Shown: positions 32,611 through 40,814, numbered from the stretch's first letter. The stretch is DNA of 64,000 nt from Armatimonadota bacterium (GCA_016125185.1 WGMG01000006.1:372001-436000), one strand, 5' to 3'. Notes: generated by a model not told the origin, from the sequence alone. A program made the numbers and translations.

Positions 32611-34182
32611 ATGTCCGATAACCTGATTCCTGGCGCAAGTTTTCTGTCCGGCGAGGTCGCCCGAGTCTTCACCCCTGAGGATTTTGGGAGCGATGAGAAG
32701 CTGATGATCGATACGGCGGAGCAGTTCTGCCGGAGCGAGGTCATGCCTCACCTCGAAGCGATCGACGCACAGGAAGAGGGGTTGATGCCGAAGCTGATTC
32801 AGAAGGCGGGCGAGCTTGGGCTCTGCGGCATCGACAGTCCCGACCAGTACGGCGGTTTGGGTTTGGGCAAGAACCTGGCGGCGCGAATCCTCGAATTTAT
32901 GAGCTTGAACGGCTCGATGAGTGTGACGTACGGCATCACGAGCGGGATCAGTCAGGTTGGGTTGAGCCTATTTGGAAACGAAGATCAGAAGGCGAAGTAT
33001 CTGCCACCGTTGACGAGCGGCGAATGGATCGGCGCTTATGCCCTCAGCGAGCCGAATTCGGGTTCCGATGCGTTGTCGGCGACGACCAGCGCGGTGCAGA
33101 AGGGCGACAAGTGGGTGCTGAACGGCACGAAAATGTGGATCAGCAATGCCAAATGGGCGAACCTCTTCCTCGTGATGGCGAAGATCGATGGGGAGCAGTT
33201 TTCGGCGTTTTTGGTCGAGCGCGACACGCCAGGTCTGACCATTGCTCGCGAAGAATACAAGATGGGCCTGAAGGGGTCGTCGACGGCGCGTATCGTGCTG
33301 GAGGATGCCGAGATTCCGCTCGAGAACCTCCTTTATGAACCGGGGAAAGGGCACCATGTCGCCTTTAATGCGCTGAATATCGGCCGGTTCAAGCTTTCGT
33401 CGATGTCGATCGGTCCGGCGCGAAACGCAATCGAGCTGGCAGTGACGTATGCGCACGACCGGAAGCAGTTTGGGCAGAGTTTGTCGTCTTTCGGCCTGAT
33501 TCAGAAGAAGCTGGCGCAAATGGCGGGGTGGTTTTTTGTGGCCGAGTCGGCGATTTATCGAACCGGCGCGATGATCGACGAGGCGTTTGACGCCTTGGGC
33601 GGGACTATCGAAGGGAACCGAAAGGCGGCGGAGGAATATGCGATTGAGTGCTCGGCGTGTAAGGTTTTCAGCACCGAGGTGGAGTCGTACATCATCGACG
33701 ATGCGCTTCAGATTTTTGGCGGCTACGGGTTTACGGAAGAGTTTCCGATTGCGCGGCACTACCGCGACGCACGGGTCAGCAAGATTTACGAGGGAACCAA
33801 CGAGATCAATCGAATCTTCTTGGCCGACCGGTTCCAGCGGAAGCTGAAGGCGGGGCAAGTTTCGGTTGGGGAAGGTCGGTCTTTTATTGAGGATCTGGCG
33901 ATCAAGGCGATTCAGCGAGATTTGGCCGGGCAAATTGAGATTGGGGCGGCGTCGGATTTGCTTCTGCTCTCGTACGCTGAGCAGTCGGCGAAGGCTCGGG
34001 CGGAACGGCTCGGGGCTCAGGCTTTGCTGGGCACGGTTCAGGGGGCGATGAACGCAAAGGCGGCGGAGGCGTGGCAGACTCTTACGGGCGAGTCGGTTTC
34101 GTTGCCGCCGGTTGGGAAGGCGGATTTTGCGGCGGTGGCGGAGATGGTTCGGCACCATAACGGGGCGGTTCGGTTTAACTAG
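32611..34182 (+). CDS. Acyl-CoA dehydrogenase
   Basis: FAD enzyme that introduces the first double bond in fatty acyl-CoA oxidation. Recognisable parts: GLCGIDSPDQYGGLGLGKN, the FAD-binding YALSEPNSGSDALSATTSA, WVLNGTKMWISNAKWANLFLV, and the catalytic/FAD region QIFGGYGFTEEFPIARHYRDARVSKIYEGTNEI, plus a C-terminal extension of about 130 residues as in very-long-chain enzymes. It is 523 residues from ATG 32611 (the frame opens 63 bases earlier at a GTG). The electron acceptor ETF is not encoded nearby. Together with the thiolase it suggests a beta-oxidation capacity. Confidence 0.93.
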   Translation: MSDNLIPGASFLSGEVARVFTPEDFGSDEKLMIDTAEQFCRSEVMPHLEAIDAQEEGLMPKLIQKAGELGLCGIDSPDQYGGLGLGKNLAARILEFMSLNGSMSVTYGITSGISQVGLSLFGNEDQKAKYLPPLTSGEWIGAYALSEPNSGSDALSATTSAVQKGDKWVLNGTKMWISNAKWANLFLVMAKIDGEQFSAFLVERDTPGLTIAREEYKMGLKGSSTARIVLEDAEIPLENLLYEPGKGHHVAFNALNIGRFKLSSMSIGPARNAIELAVTYAHDRKQFGQSLSSFGLIQKKLAQMAGWFFVAESAIYRTGAMIDEAFDALGGTIEGNRKAAEEYAIECSACKVFSTEVESYIIDDALQIFGGYGFTEEFPIARHYRDARVSKIYEGTNEINRIFLADRFQRKLKAGQVSVGEGRSFIEDLAIKAIQRDLAGQIEIGAASDLLLLSYAEQSAKARAERLGAQALLGTVQGAMNAKAAEAWQTLTGESVSLPPVGKADFAAVAEMVRHHNGAVRFN

Positions 34183-34596
34183 GGTTTTGTTTGTTGAGTG
34201 TTATCATCCACCCCGTCGCTTCGCGCCACCCCGTCGATCTTCGGAGGGGTGGCGCGACCTAGTGTTTGCTGGACTAATTTGCGTCCAACAGGTCCCCCTC
34301 TGGACGACTAGGAGCCATGCGGTCACAGAACTGGTGGAGAAGTCTCATATTTATGCTGGGTCGGCTATCTGATCGCCATACGCATTTGAGCAGATTGAGT
34401 TTCTTTTGTAGCATCGTTTAACCTAGAAAATGCGAGTGCTCTCCACCTTAGGATTGGTGCAAGCGCTTGGCTGAGAGATTGAAGCGGTCTTATCTCAGAG
34501 CCTTATGGTGCTTCATGCATTGTCGTTGCGGTTTCAAAAGTCAATCCACATTGCAATAATCTTTCGTGGTTAGGCGCGGACTAGCACGACTCAGAC
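34183..34596. other. Non-coding gap with one repeat copy
   Basis: About 410 bases between the acyl-CoA dehydrogenase and a convergent gene. It holds a partial copy of repeat family C (34198-34264), then about 300 bases in which I see no gene, RNA or clear hairpin. AT content rises from about 34360 onwards. Confidence 0.55.
34198..34264. repeat. Dispersed repeat family C, copy 3 (partial)
   Basis: Shares GTTATCATCCACCCC and TCGCTTCGCGCCACCCC with copy 1, then ends with GATCTTCGGAGGGGTGGCGC, so that the outer arms GCGCCACCCC/GGGGTGGCGC form a longer hairpin than in copies 1 and 2. Confidence 0.65.
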
Positions 34597-35262
34597 TCAG
34601 CTAGACTTATCGAAAGTCAGACCAATGACGTTGTCGTCGTCTTTCGTATCCCATTCCTGGAATATTTCGATGGATGGATGAACGTCAGAAAGCCACTCAG
34701 CTAGACGCAATGAGCTCCATCTCCTCAAGGAAAGTTTGCCTTCTTGGCCAAAAATGGTGAACGCACTCTCCACCTTATGACCTGCTGACAGAACGACGTA
34801 GTCGCTCGCATATATAACATCGACGTAACCCAGGCGATAGGACCACGAAGAAAACAATTGTTGGACTGTGAGATTTGCTGGAGAGCTCCTGGCAACAATG
34901 AAATCTAGTTCAATGTGCTTGGGCATCGTCTCCATCGAATAAATATATTCGAGAAATGCCTCCGCTCGACTGGGCACATAGCAAAGCAAATGTGTTGAGC
35001 TCCTTAGGCTCTGTGAGAACTCGTTAACGCCGACCTTGGCAGTCAGCAAGTTCAAAATGGCTGTGCTCGGACCTTGCGGGAGACCACCTAAATCATCGCG
35101 ATGCAGGTAAAGGGCGTTCCGGATGTTTCCCTTTTCAGAGTTCGTTATGATCTCGAGATCTGCAAGCGCAGACACAAGGGCATTAGCCGACCTGAAGCCG
35201 GTTGCTTCCTGCAACTCTCTTAGGGTCTTGCCCTTCAAATGGCTCTCGCTGGAGGTTCCCAT
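34597..35262 (-). CDS. Putative regulator with N-terminal helix-turn-helix-like segment
   Basis: A 221-residue protein, not assignable to a family by eye. Residues about 10-55 (KTLRELQEATGFRSANALVSALADLEIITNSEKG) have the spacing of a winged helix with a beta hairpin after it. The rest (about 70-215) contains alternating strands and helices, HIELDFIVARSSPANLTVQQLF and YVDVIYASDYVVLSAGHKVE, possibly a ligand-binding or sensor domain. The region is AT-richer than its surroundings, which suggests later acquisition. Its promoter (TAATAT at 35290-35295) and that of the divergent gene both carry TACAYA-type repeats, so it may regulate itself and its neighbour. DNA binding is inference. Confidence 0.55.
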   Translation of the reverse strand: MGTSSESHLKGKTLRELQEATGFRSANALVSALADLEIITNSEKGNIRNALYLHRDDLGGLPQGPSTAILNLLTAKVGVNEFSQSLRSSTHLLCYVPSRAEAFLEYIYSMETMPKHIELDFIVARSSPANLTVQQLFSSWSYRLGYVDVIYASDYVVLSAGHKVESAFTIFGQEGKLSLRRWSSLRLAEWLSDVHPSIEIFQEWDTKDDDNVIGLTFDKSS

Positions 35263-35556
35263 GAGCTCGGAATCCTGACTAAGATACCAATATTATCAGA
35301 TTCTTACATGAATTTCTACACAAATTTTTCATAGCCAGTGAATATAGATTCTATTGTGGCAAAAAAGATGATTCCATTTTGTCTCAAAAATCTTTGAATA
35401 TAAGTGAATATTTGGAGTTAAATGGCCTCGCGTGTCTCGTGGAACGTGATGTCTTCTAGGATTGATATGTAACATTTTACATATTTTTACACATTTCTAC
35501 ATAATCTCGTCCTTGTTGGTGTATATTGGCATTAATGGATTGGCTATCGAGGCACG
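35263..35556. promoter_or_regulatory. Divergent AT-rich regulatory region with operator-like repeat array
   Basis: The gap between two divergent genes. Three units, TTTTACAT, TTTTACAC and TTCTACAT, at 35475-35503 lie exactly 10 bp apart, on one face of the helix, next to the -10 box TATATT (35522-35527) of the plus-strand gene. Two related units, TTACATGAA and CTACACAAA, at 35304-35323 and 12 bp apart, cover the -35 position of the minus-strand promoter, whose -10 is TAATAT (35290-35295). Three TGAATAT words lie between. The array looks like operator sites for a single regulator at both promoters. Confidence 0.55.
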
Positions 35557-35964
35557 ATGCCTCAAATTCAAATGCGTGCAATTATGGAAGGTTCTTCTTT
35601 TTCCGAAATAATGACTGCGGCAGTGCTTGCTGGAGCCGGAGCAGTCCTAGTCAAAGTGGCTGAAGAGGCTTTTCACCGCTTCACTACCGATAAGTGTTCT
35701 ATCCGGATTGAGTTAGAGGGTGAGCCAGTAGCCCACGCCCGACTCGTCGTTCTTGGATGGAGGTCATTTTTGGCTAACGAATCAGGTTGGGTGGAATTTC
35801 GAATTCGAAAGGGAACCGAGTTGGAACTTGCTGTCTTCGACGACGAATTCCCCTTTCTGATTCTAAACAGCTTGAAGAAGCAATATTGCTTTGTTAAGCG
35901 CGTAGCATCGCAGGCTGACCCGCTTGTGCTGAAAGTTAGGAAGGCAAATATACGTCGTGGATGA
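35557..35964 (+). CDS. Small protein with hydrophobic N-terminal helix and beta-sandwich-like domain
   Basis: A 135-residue product. Residues about 17-40 (FSEIMTAAVLAGAGAVLVKVAEEAFHRF) may be a membrane anchor or a packed helix. The rest has a beta-sandwich pattern: CSIRIELEGEPVAHARLVVL, then ESGWVEFRIRKGTELELAVF, which resembles carboxypeptidase-regulatory-like or Ig-like domains. It ends with a basic tail. The start at 35557 has GAGG in front; the ATG at 35584 is possible. It is divergent from the putative regulator at 34597 and shares its operator-like repeats. No function can be given. Confidence 0.5.
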   Translation: MPQIQMRAIMEGSSFSEIMTAAVLAGAGAVLVKVAEEAFHRFTTDKCSIRIELEGEPVAHARLVVLGWRSFLANESGWVEFRIRKGTELELAVFDDEFPFLILNSLKKQYCFVKRVASQADPLVLKVRKANIRRG

Positions 35965-35984
35965 CATTGGGCAGTAATCTCGGT

Positions 35985-36905
35985 TTAATCCCATTTCCGG
36001 TTTTTGGCTTGTTCCAGCGTGGGGCAGTGCATGGCTTTGCGCTCGGCGTCGCCGATGCCGGTGGTGTCGAATGCGTCGAGTTTGAAGGGGCCGCCGCCGT
36101 CGCTGGAGTACTGGGTTCCGTACCGTTGGCGGTATCCGGCGGAGAGGGACATACGGTCGTAGGTGGCGGCGCAGAGCCAAGCGGCTTCTTGGCGGCCGAG
36201 GAGGAGCGAGCAGATGGAGAGTTCGTGGGCGAGGGCGTAATCCTCCCAGCTTGAGCCGTGCTGGAGGACGAGCGAGGCGTGGTCGAAGTCTTCGGCGGTG
36301 ACGACGCGGCCCTTCTTGAGCAGGTCGATGATGCGGGTCTTGCGCTTTTTGTCGCCGTCCATGATCTCCTTCATTTCCTTCGAACTGAGCTTTGACCAGT
36401 CCTTGGAGCGGACGGCTTGGTCGTCGGCGCAAATCTTGGTGACTTCCTCGTCGCTCTTCATCTTGGAACTGCGTTCGACGGCTTTGTCGGGAGCGAGGAA
36501 AACGTCGCGGATCGACTTGGGGGCGGGATCGACCTTGAATCGGTCGTCTAGGTACTTGATGGTCCCGATGGGCTGGCGGCGACCGGTCGCCAGTACATAA
36601 CCGTCCCATGTCTTCTTCACTTCCTCGCGGGCTTTGGGGTTGCCGTTGGCGAGGGCGGCGAGGCATAGCTCGTGCTTGACTCGACTGATTTCGAAGCGAA
36701 AACGGACATCGGTGACGATGGACGAGGCGCGGACGAACTCATCGGGGGACTTCAGGTCGTCGGCTTCGGCGAGGGAGAAGACCCCTTGGTTGACGGTCAG
36801 GAGTTTCAGGATGTCGAAGTGCGGCGCTTGGTTCGCCTTGTAGGTCTCTTCGAGGTCGGTGAGGGAGGTCAGTTGAGTTACGGCGAAGGCGAGCACTGGG
36901 ACCAT
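35985..36905 (-). CDS. Exported protein of unknown function
   Basis: A 306-residue protein beginning MVPVLAFAVTQLTSLTDLEE, a weak signal-like start. The middle is rich in charged helices (DKAVERSSKMKSDEEVTKIC). The C-terminal third, SLLLGRQEAAWLCAATYDRMSLSAGY followed by RQRYGTQYSSDGGG, is like a conserved segment I recall from uncharacterised bacterial proteins with an AAxxDRxLxxxGxxQxYGTQ motif. The start at 36905 is chosen from three ATG/TTG options because a TACAAT box lies 7 bases upstream; the others at 36914 and 36923 would overlap that box. Confidence 0.65.
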   Translation of the reverse strand: MVPVLAFAVTQLTSLTDLEETYKANQAPHFDILKLLTVNQGVFSLAEADDLKSPDEFVRASSIVTDVRFRFEISRVKHELCLAALANGNPKAREEVKKTWDGYVLATGRRQPIGTIKYLDDRFKVDPAPKSIRDVFLAPDKAVERSSKMKSDEEVTKICADDQAVRSKDWSKLSSKEMKEIMDGDKKRKTRIIDLLKKGRVVTAEDFDHASLVLQHGSSWEDYALAHELSICSLLLGRQEAAWLCAATYDRMSLSAGYRQRYGTQYSSDGGGPFKLDAFDTTGIGDAERKAMHCPTLEQAKNRKWD

Positions 36906-36912
36906 TCCTTTC

Positions 36913-36918
36913 ATTGTA
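36913..36918 (-). promoter_or_regulatory. Leaderless -10 box of the 36905 gene
   Basis: Minus-strand TACAAT, 7 bases, ATG 36905. Confidence 0.55.
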
Positions 36919-36949
36919 GACAAGAAATCTGTCCCAGTACCAGATTTAT

Positions 36950-37309
36950 TTACGAATCTTGACTTGCGAACTGGACCAGTCCAACACTATTGCCGTCGGG
37001 ATCGTGGACGGTAGCGGACCAGCCGACGCCGGGAACGGGCTGTTTGGGGTCTTGGGCGGAGCCGCCCAGGGATGCGGCCTTGGCAATGGTGGCGTCGATG
37101 TCTTCGACTTGGAACCAAACGCTTGGCGAGTTGCCGACGACGATGTTGTCCGACTTCATGAGTCCGCCGATATGCTGGTCGCCGATGCCGAAGACGACCA
37201 TGCCCTCGATGAAGCTTCGGAATTCCCAGTTGGGGAAGAGGCCGTGGAAGAACGCCTGTGACCGAGCGAGGTCGGAAACATTGAATTCAATGTGACAGAT
37301 TGTGTGCAT
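36950..37309 (-). CDS. VOC family (glyoxalase-like) protein
   Basis: A 119-residue single-module vicinal oxygen chelate protein: MHTICHIEFNVSDLARSQAFF gives the first beta-alpha unit with its His, and GVGWSATVHDPDGNSVGLVQF the C-terminal strand pair with the typical DPDGN turn. Members bind a metal and act as lyases, dioxygenases or resistance proteins, usually as dimers. It lies just downstream of the AraC-type gene on the same strand (37-base gap), so that regulator may be co-transcribed. Confidence 0.85.
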   Translation of the reverse strand: MHTICHIEFNVSDLARSQAFFHGLFPNWEFRSFIEGMVVFGIGDQHIGGLMKSDNIVVGNSPSVWFQVEDIDATIAKAASLGGSAQDPKQPVPGVGWSATVHDPDGNSVGLVQFASQDS

Positions 37310-37346
37310 GACGGGACCATGTTACAGGCTTTAGCGTGGTCCTCAG

Positions 37347-37739
37347 TTATCCAAAATTGCGCTTCTTGTATTCGGTTGGCGTGACTCCGAACGCGGCTTT
37401 GAAACGGCGGCAGAAGGTGGGGACGCTTTCGTAGCCGACGGCGAGGACCACGGCGGCGATCTCCATACCCGAATCGAGCAAGCTTTTCGACCATTCGAGG
37501 CGGCGACTGGCGAGCATCTTGATGGGCGATATTCCGTAGGTATCGCGAAATAGGCGGATGAAATGGCTTTCGGAAATGCCGGCGACGCGCGAGAGTCCGG
37601 CGACGGTCAGGTCCTGGCCAGGGGCGTCGAGGATCAGCTTGCGGGTGAGCTCGACCCGCTCCAGCAGTTCGGCCCTGGTGGCCCACTTTTGGCGCGGAAC
37701 TCGGCTCATCGCCAGTGCATAGGGGCAGGGGCCAGGCAT
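37347..37739 (-). CDS. AraC family transcriptional regulator, DNA-binding domain only
   Basis: A 130-residue protein that consists almost entirely of the two AraC helix-turn-helix units: LILDAPGQDLTVAGLSRVAG, then SESHFIRLFRDTYGISPIKM and AAVVLAVGYESVPTFCRRFKAAFGVTPTEYKKR. No ligand-binding domain is present, so activity may depend on expression or on a partner. It is divergent from the beta-helix gene; the two -10 boxes (TATAAT at 37746-37751 on minus, TAGTCT at 37760-37765 on plus) lie 8 bases apart, so their transcription must compete. Confidence 0.9.
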   Translation of the reverse strand: MPGPCPYALAMSRVPRQKWATRAELLERVELTRKLILDAPGQDLTVAGLSRVAGISESHFIRLFRDTYGISPIKMLASRRLEWSKSLLDSGMEIAAVVLAVGYESVPTFCRRFKAAFGVTPTEYKKRNFG

Positions 37740-37745
37740 ACCGAG

Positions 37746-37765
37746 ATTATAACGCCGGGTAGTCT
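37746..37765. promoter_or_regulatory. Back-to-back leaderless -10 boxes
   Basis: Minus strand: TATAAT (37746-37751), 6 bases, ATG 37739 of the AraC gene. Plus strand: TAGTCT (37760-37765), 6 bases, ATG 37772. The two start codons are only 32 bases apart. Confidence 0.65.
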
Positions 37766-37771
37766 CGCGGC

Positions 37772-39712
37772 ATGATCGCCGCTCTTTGTTTGGTCGCCGT
37801 TGTCCAGGCCGATGTGTACGTCGGGGTTCGCGGGCTGGACTCGAACCCGGGAACCGACAGCCGTCCGATGCGGACGATCATGTCGGCGGTACGGCGAGCG
37901 CGGGAGTTGAAGGCGCATCGGGTTGTAGTTGGTGCAGGCGAGTACCGATTGTTGGATTCGATCGAGTTGGGGGCGGAAGACTCGGGGTTGGTGATCGAGG
38001 CGGGGAAGAACGCTCGGCCGATGATTACGGGTTGCGTCGACGTGGCTAAAGAGTCGTGGAAGAAGTGTCGCGATCGGGCGGTTTTGGATCGGATCATCGA
38101 TGCGGAAGCCTGGGGCAAGGTTTGGGAGATCGACTTGGGGGCATTGATTGGTAAGCCCTTGCCTGCAGCGGCACCGTACGGATTTACGACGCCGGTTTCG
38201 GTGGCGGGCAACGAGCTTTTCGCCGACGACAAGCCGATGACGGTGGCACGATGGCCGAACGAAGGCTTTGCCAAGGTGGCCGAGGTGGTTGAACCGGGAA
38301 ACGGCGAAGAGGACCAGAACAAGCCGCCCAGGAAACCGGTTTTCTTGGCCAATTCGGATCGCCCGAAGCTGTGGGCGAAGGCGTCGGACGTGTGGCTTTA
38401 TGGCTATTGGAAGTTCGATTGGGCGGACGAAAGCATTCTGGCCGACTCGATCGATGGCGCAACCGGGCGAATTACGCTTTCGAAGCCGCACAGCTACGGG
38501 GTGACGAAGGGGGCGGACTTTTTTGCGGAGAATCTGCTGGAGGAACTGGACCGGCCAGGCGAATATTTTGTGGATCGGGTCGGGGGGATGGTGTATTTCA
38601 TTCCTCCGGATGGTGCGCAGACGATTCGCATTTCGGCACTGGATAAGCCGTTGATTCGGGCTACGAAGGCCTCGAAAGTTGTTTTGCGCGACATTGATTT
38701 GGCCTACTCGCGGGGCGACGGGATTCGATGTGAGGACTGCGTCGATCTGAGGATCGAGGGGTGCCAGATGTACAACCTGGGCGAGCGAGGGGCGGTGGTG
38801 AATGGTGGCCGGAATTCGGGCCTGTACGGGTGTAACGTTTGGAATACGGGCGAGGGCGGGGTGACGCTTTCGGGCGGAGATCGGAAGACGTTGACACCCG
38901 CCGGGCTGTATGTTGAGAACTGCAATATTCACGATTTTCAGCGCCGGACGCAGACGTATCGACCAGCGGTTAGCGTTAATGGGGTCGGCAACATTGTCCG
39001 TCATTGCGCTCTGCACGACGCGCCACATTCGGCGATTATTTATGGCGGCAATGACCACCTTTTTGAGCTCAACCGGTTCTATCGGACTTTGAAACGGACG
39101 GGGGACGGCGGGGTGGTTTACACCGGGCGGGACTGGACGGCGAGAGGGACGATCATCCGCAACAACTACTTCTTCGACAATGTCGGCATGAGCAAATGGG
39201 AGCCCGCGATTTACTTCGACGACCTGGCTTCGGGGTTGACGGCGACAGGGAACGTGATCGAGCGGTGCCATTGGGGCTTTTTGATCGGTGGCGGTCGCGA
39301 CAATGTGATCACCGACAACGTCATCGTTGACTGCAAGCTCGGGTTTGACTGTGATGCGCGGGGTCTCGGTTGGGCGGCGAAGAGCGAGCCGACGATGATG
39401 GAGCGGCTGAAGGCGGTGCCCTATGAGAGCGAGCCTTGGAAGTCTCGGTATCCGCAGTTATTGACATTGTTGGCGAACCAGCCGATGGCGCCGATGGGGA
39501 ACGTTTTGAAAGGGAATCTGTTGGTGCGGTCGGGGATGGTTTTGGACCGGACCGAGGCGCCGTTCCAGAAGACAGCTTTGTACGAGGGGAATATCGAGTC
39601 GTCGGCGTCGGGGGATTGGGAGAAGATTCCGGGTGCGCCGAAGGTTCCGATTGGAAAGATGGGTCTTGTGGAGGACAAGGTTCGGCGTCGGTTGCCGGGA
39701 AAATGGGATTGA
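37772..39712 (+). CDS. Secreted right-handed parallel beta-helix protein
   Basis: A 646-residue protein with a short signal peptide (MIAALCLVAVVQADVY). The start of the mature part, VGVRGLDSNPGTDSRPMRTI, resembles the entry into pectate lyase-like beta-helices. From residue about 290 to 530 regular coil-like repeats occur (VDLRIEGCQMYNLGERGAVV, NSGLYGCNVWNTGEGGVTLS, ATGNVIERCHWGFLIGGGRD, NVITDNVIVDCKLGFDCDA). Such proteins are often polysaccharide lyases or epimerases; the catalytic residues cannot be assigned here. It is divergent from the AraC gene. Likely role: extracellular carbohydrate processing, by inference. Confidence 0.85.
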   Translation: MIAALCLVAVVQADVYVGVRGLDSNPGTDSRPMRTIMSAVRRARELKAHRVVVGAGEYRLLDSIELGAEDSGLVIEAGKNARPMITGCVDVAKESWKKCRDRAVLDRIIDAEAWGKVWEIDLGALIGKPLPAAAPYGFTTPVSVAGNELFADDKPMTVARWPNEGFAKVAEVVEPGNGEEDQNKPPRKPVFLANSDRPKLWAKASDVWLYGYWKFDWADESILADSIDGATGRITLSKPHSYGVTKGADFFAENLLEELDRPGEYFVDRVGGMVYFIPPDGAQTIRISALDKPLIRATKASKVVLRDIDLAYSRGDGIRCEDCVDLRIEGCQMYNLGERGAVVNGGRNSGLYGCNVWNTGEGGVTLSGGDRKTLTPAGLYVENCNIHDFQRRTQTYRPAVSVNGVGNIVRHCALHDAPHSAIIYGGNDHLFELNRFYRTLKRTGDGGVVYTGRDWTARGTIIRNNYFFDNVGMSKWEPAIYFDDLASGLTATGNVIERCHWGFLIGGGRDNVITDNVIVDCKLGFDCDARGLGWAAKSEPTMMERLKAVPYESEPWKSRYPQLLTLLANQPMAPMGNVLKGNLLVRSGMVLDRTEAPFQKTALYEGNIESSASGDWEKIPGAPKVPIGKMGLVEDKVRRRLPGKWD

Positions 39713-39927
39713 GTTGGGATTTTTGCGGTGGTAAGGGCGTTGCCTTCACTGTGGGGAATAGCGTAAACAAATTGCCTTTTGTTCGGTCCGCTATCCCCCG
39801 GTTCCTTCGTCACCGACCCCTTCGCCAAGAGGTAACTGGGTTTGGGATAGTAGGGATTTTGGCGGTTGTAATGGCGTTGCTTTCGGCTGGGCTTCATCCG
39901 GGTCGCGTCGATTACGCTTCGCCCTAA

Positions 39928-39985
39928 CGACTCACTCGGTTCACTCGCAACTCGTTCACCGGCCTCTCTAGCCAGAGAGGCATCT
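39928..39985. repeat. Palindromic dispersed repeat (family A), copy 4
   Basis: CGACTCACTCGGTTCACTCG ... TCACCGGCCTCTCTAGCCAG; hairpin GCCTCTCT-AGCC-AGAGAGGC (39962-39981). Compared with copies 2 and 3 both arms changed (TTCTCT to CCTCTCT) with pairing kept. Confidence 0.75.
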
Positions 39986-40037
39986 CGGCTCTGACCCTTC
40001 AAGGTTTGGATTGGAAATGTTTGGGAACTAGTTGATT

Positions 40038-40113
40038 GGCCCTCACCCGTCTCCTGACACAGGTCAGGAGCCACCCTCTCCCATTTTCACTTCGTGAGAA
40101 ATAGGTGAGGGAC
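40038..40113. repeat. Nested palindromic repeat (family E), copy 1
   Basis: Outer arms CCCTCACC (40040-40047) and GGTGAGGG (40104-40111); inner hairpin CTCCTGAC-ACAG-GTCAGGAG (40051-40070). A whole 72-base nested stem structure. Confidence 0.75.
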
Positions 40114-40211
40114 GTTTGCTGGACTCAGGATTCAGCGATTGGAACACGCCGTCACATTTCTTGTGAGCGAGACGCTCACAACTCCCAGGGGTTGTTCACC
40201 TTGGCGAATGT

Positions 40212-40262
40212 GCCCTCACCCGTCTCCTGCTGTAGTTCAGGTGACAACCATCCCCGTTGAAA
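40212..40262. repeat. Family E repeat, copy 2 (degenerate)
   Basis: Repeats CCCTCACCCGTCTCCTG of copy 1 and a degenerate inner arm (TTCAGGTGACAACCATCCCC). Confidence 0.55.
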
Positions 40263-40337
40263 CTGCCTATGTGGCAGTTACAACTACGGACCCTCAATTC
40301 AATAATTAGGAGAGGGAAGTCTTTCCGTGGACCGACT

Positions 40338-40814
40338 CTAGTCTTCCCAGTGCATGGCCATGTCGCCTTTAAGTTCCTGGAGGTAGTTCAGTTGGGCGTC
40401 GTGGTAGCCGTTGTGCCAACAGCACGAGAAGGCGAGATCGAGGGGGCTGGTGTCGCCAGTTGGGAGGGGGATGACGCGGGCCATTTCCTCGGCGGGGGTT
40501 GCTTCCCAGGCTGCGATGAGGGCGTTGGTGCCCTCGCGGACGCCGTCGATGGCGGCTTGCTTGGTGCGGAAGCTTTCGGGAGCGAGCATCCAGCCACCTT
40601 CGGGCCACGGGTCGGGGGTTCCGCCCTGGATTCGGGTTGCAAAGCGGCGGTTGACAAAGGCGACTTCGTAGCTGAAGTCGATCGGCTTGCGTTCGGACCC
40701 GCCCATGCCGTTGAGGAGGTCCGATTCGGACATGGATTCGAGGTCTTGGAGGTAGCTGTCGCGGGCGAATCCGAGCTGTTTGGTGATGAAGGCTTTGACG
40801 GTATCGAGGCTCAT
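40338..40814 (-). CDS. DinB family protein
   Basis: A 158-residue four-helix bundle protein (MSLDTVKAFITKQLGFARDS, FVNRRFATRIQGG, LAFSCCWHNGYHDAQLNYLQ). The HxxYHDxQLNYLQ part provides the C-terminal metal ligands of DinB/YfiT proteins. Different from the copy at 18.1 kb. The start is at ATG 40814 because a TATGAT box lies 6 bases before it; the frame is open for another 60 codons upstream, proline-rich and not homologous. Confidence 0.8.
   Translation of the reverse strand: MSLDTVKAFITKQLGFARDSYLQDLESMSESDLLNGMGGSERKPIDFSYEVAFVNRRFATRIQGGTPDPWPEGGWMLAPESFRTKQAAIDGVREGTNALIAAWEATPAEEMARVIPLPTGDTSPLDLAFSCCWHNGYHDAQLNYLQELKGDMAMHWED

Larger units (their letters stand above)
39713..40337. other. 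Non-coding gap with palindromic repeats
   Basis: About 620 bases containing repeat family A copy 4 (39928-39985), two repeats of family E (40038-40113, 40212-40262) and the perfect inverted repeat TTGTGAGCG-AGA-CGCTCACAA (40161-40181). Open frames present here follow the repeats and have no gene character. Confidence 0.6.

Noticed and set aside
34183-35984. Mobile genetic element (integrase- or transposase-bearing)
   Set aside because: Despite the AT-rich composition, no recombinase, transposase, att-like direct repeat or terminal inverted repeat was found.
37706-39271. 521-codon minus-strand open frame
   Set aside because: Antisense to the beta-helix gene, with shadow composition (many Arg, Pro, His).
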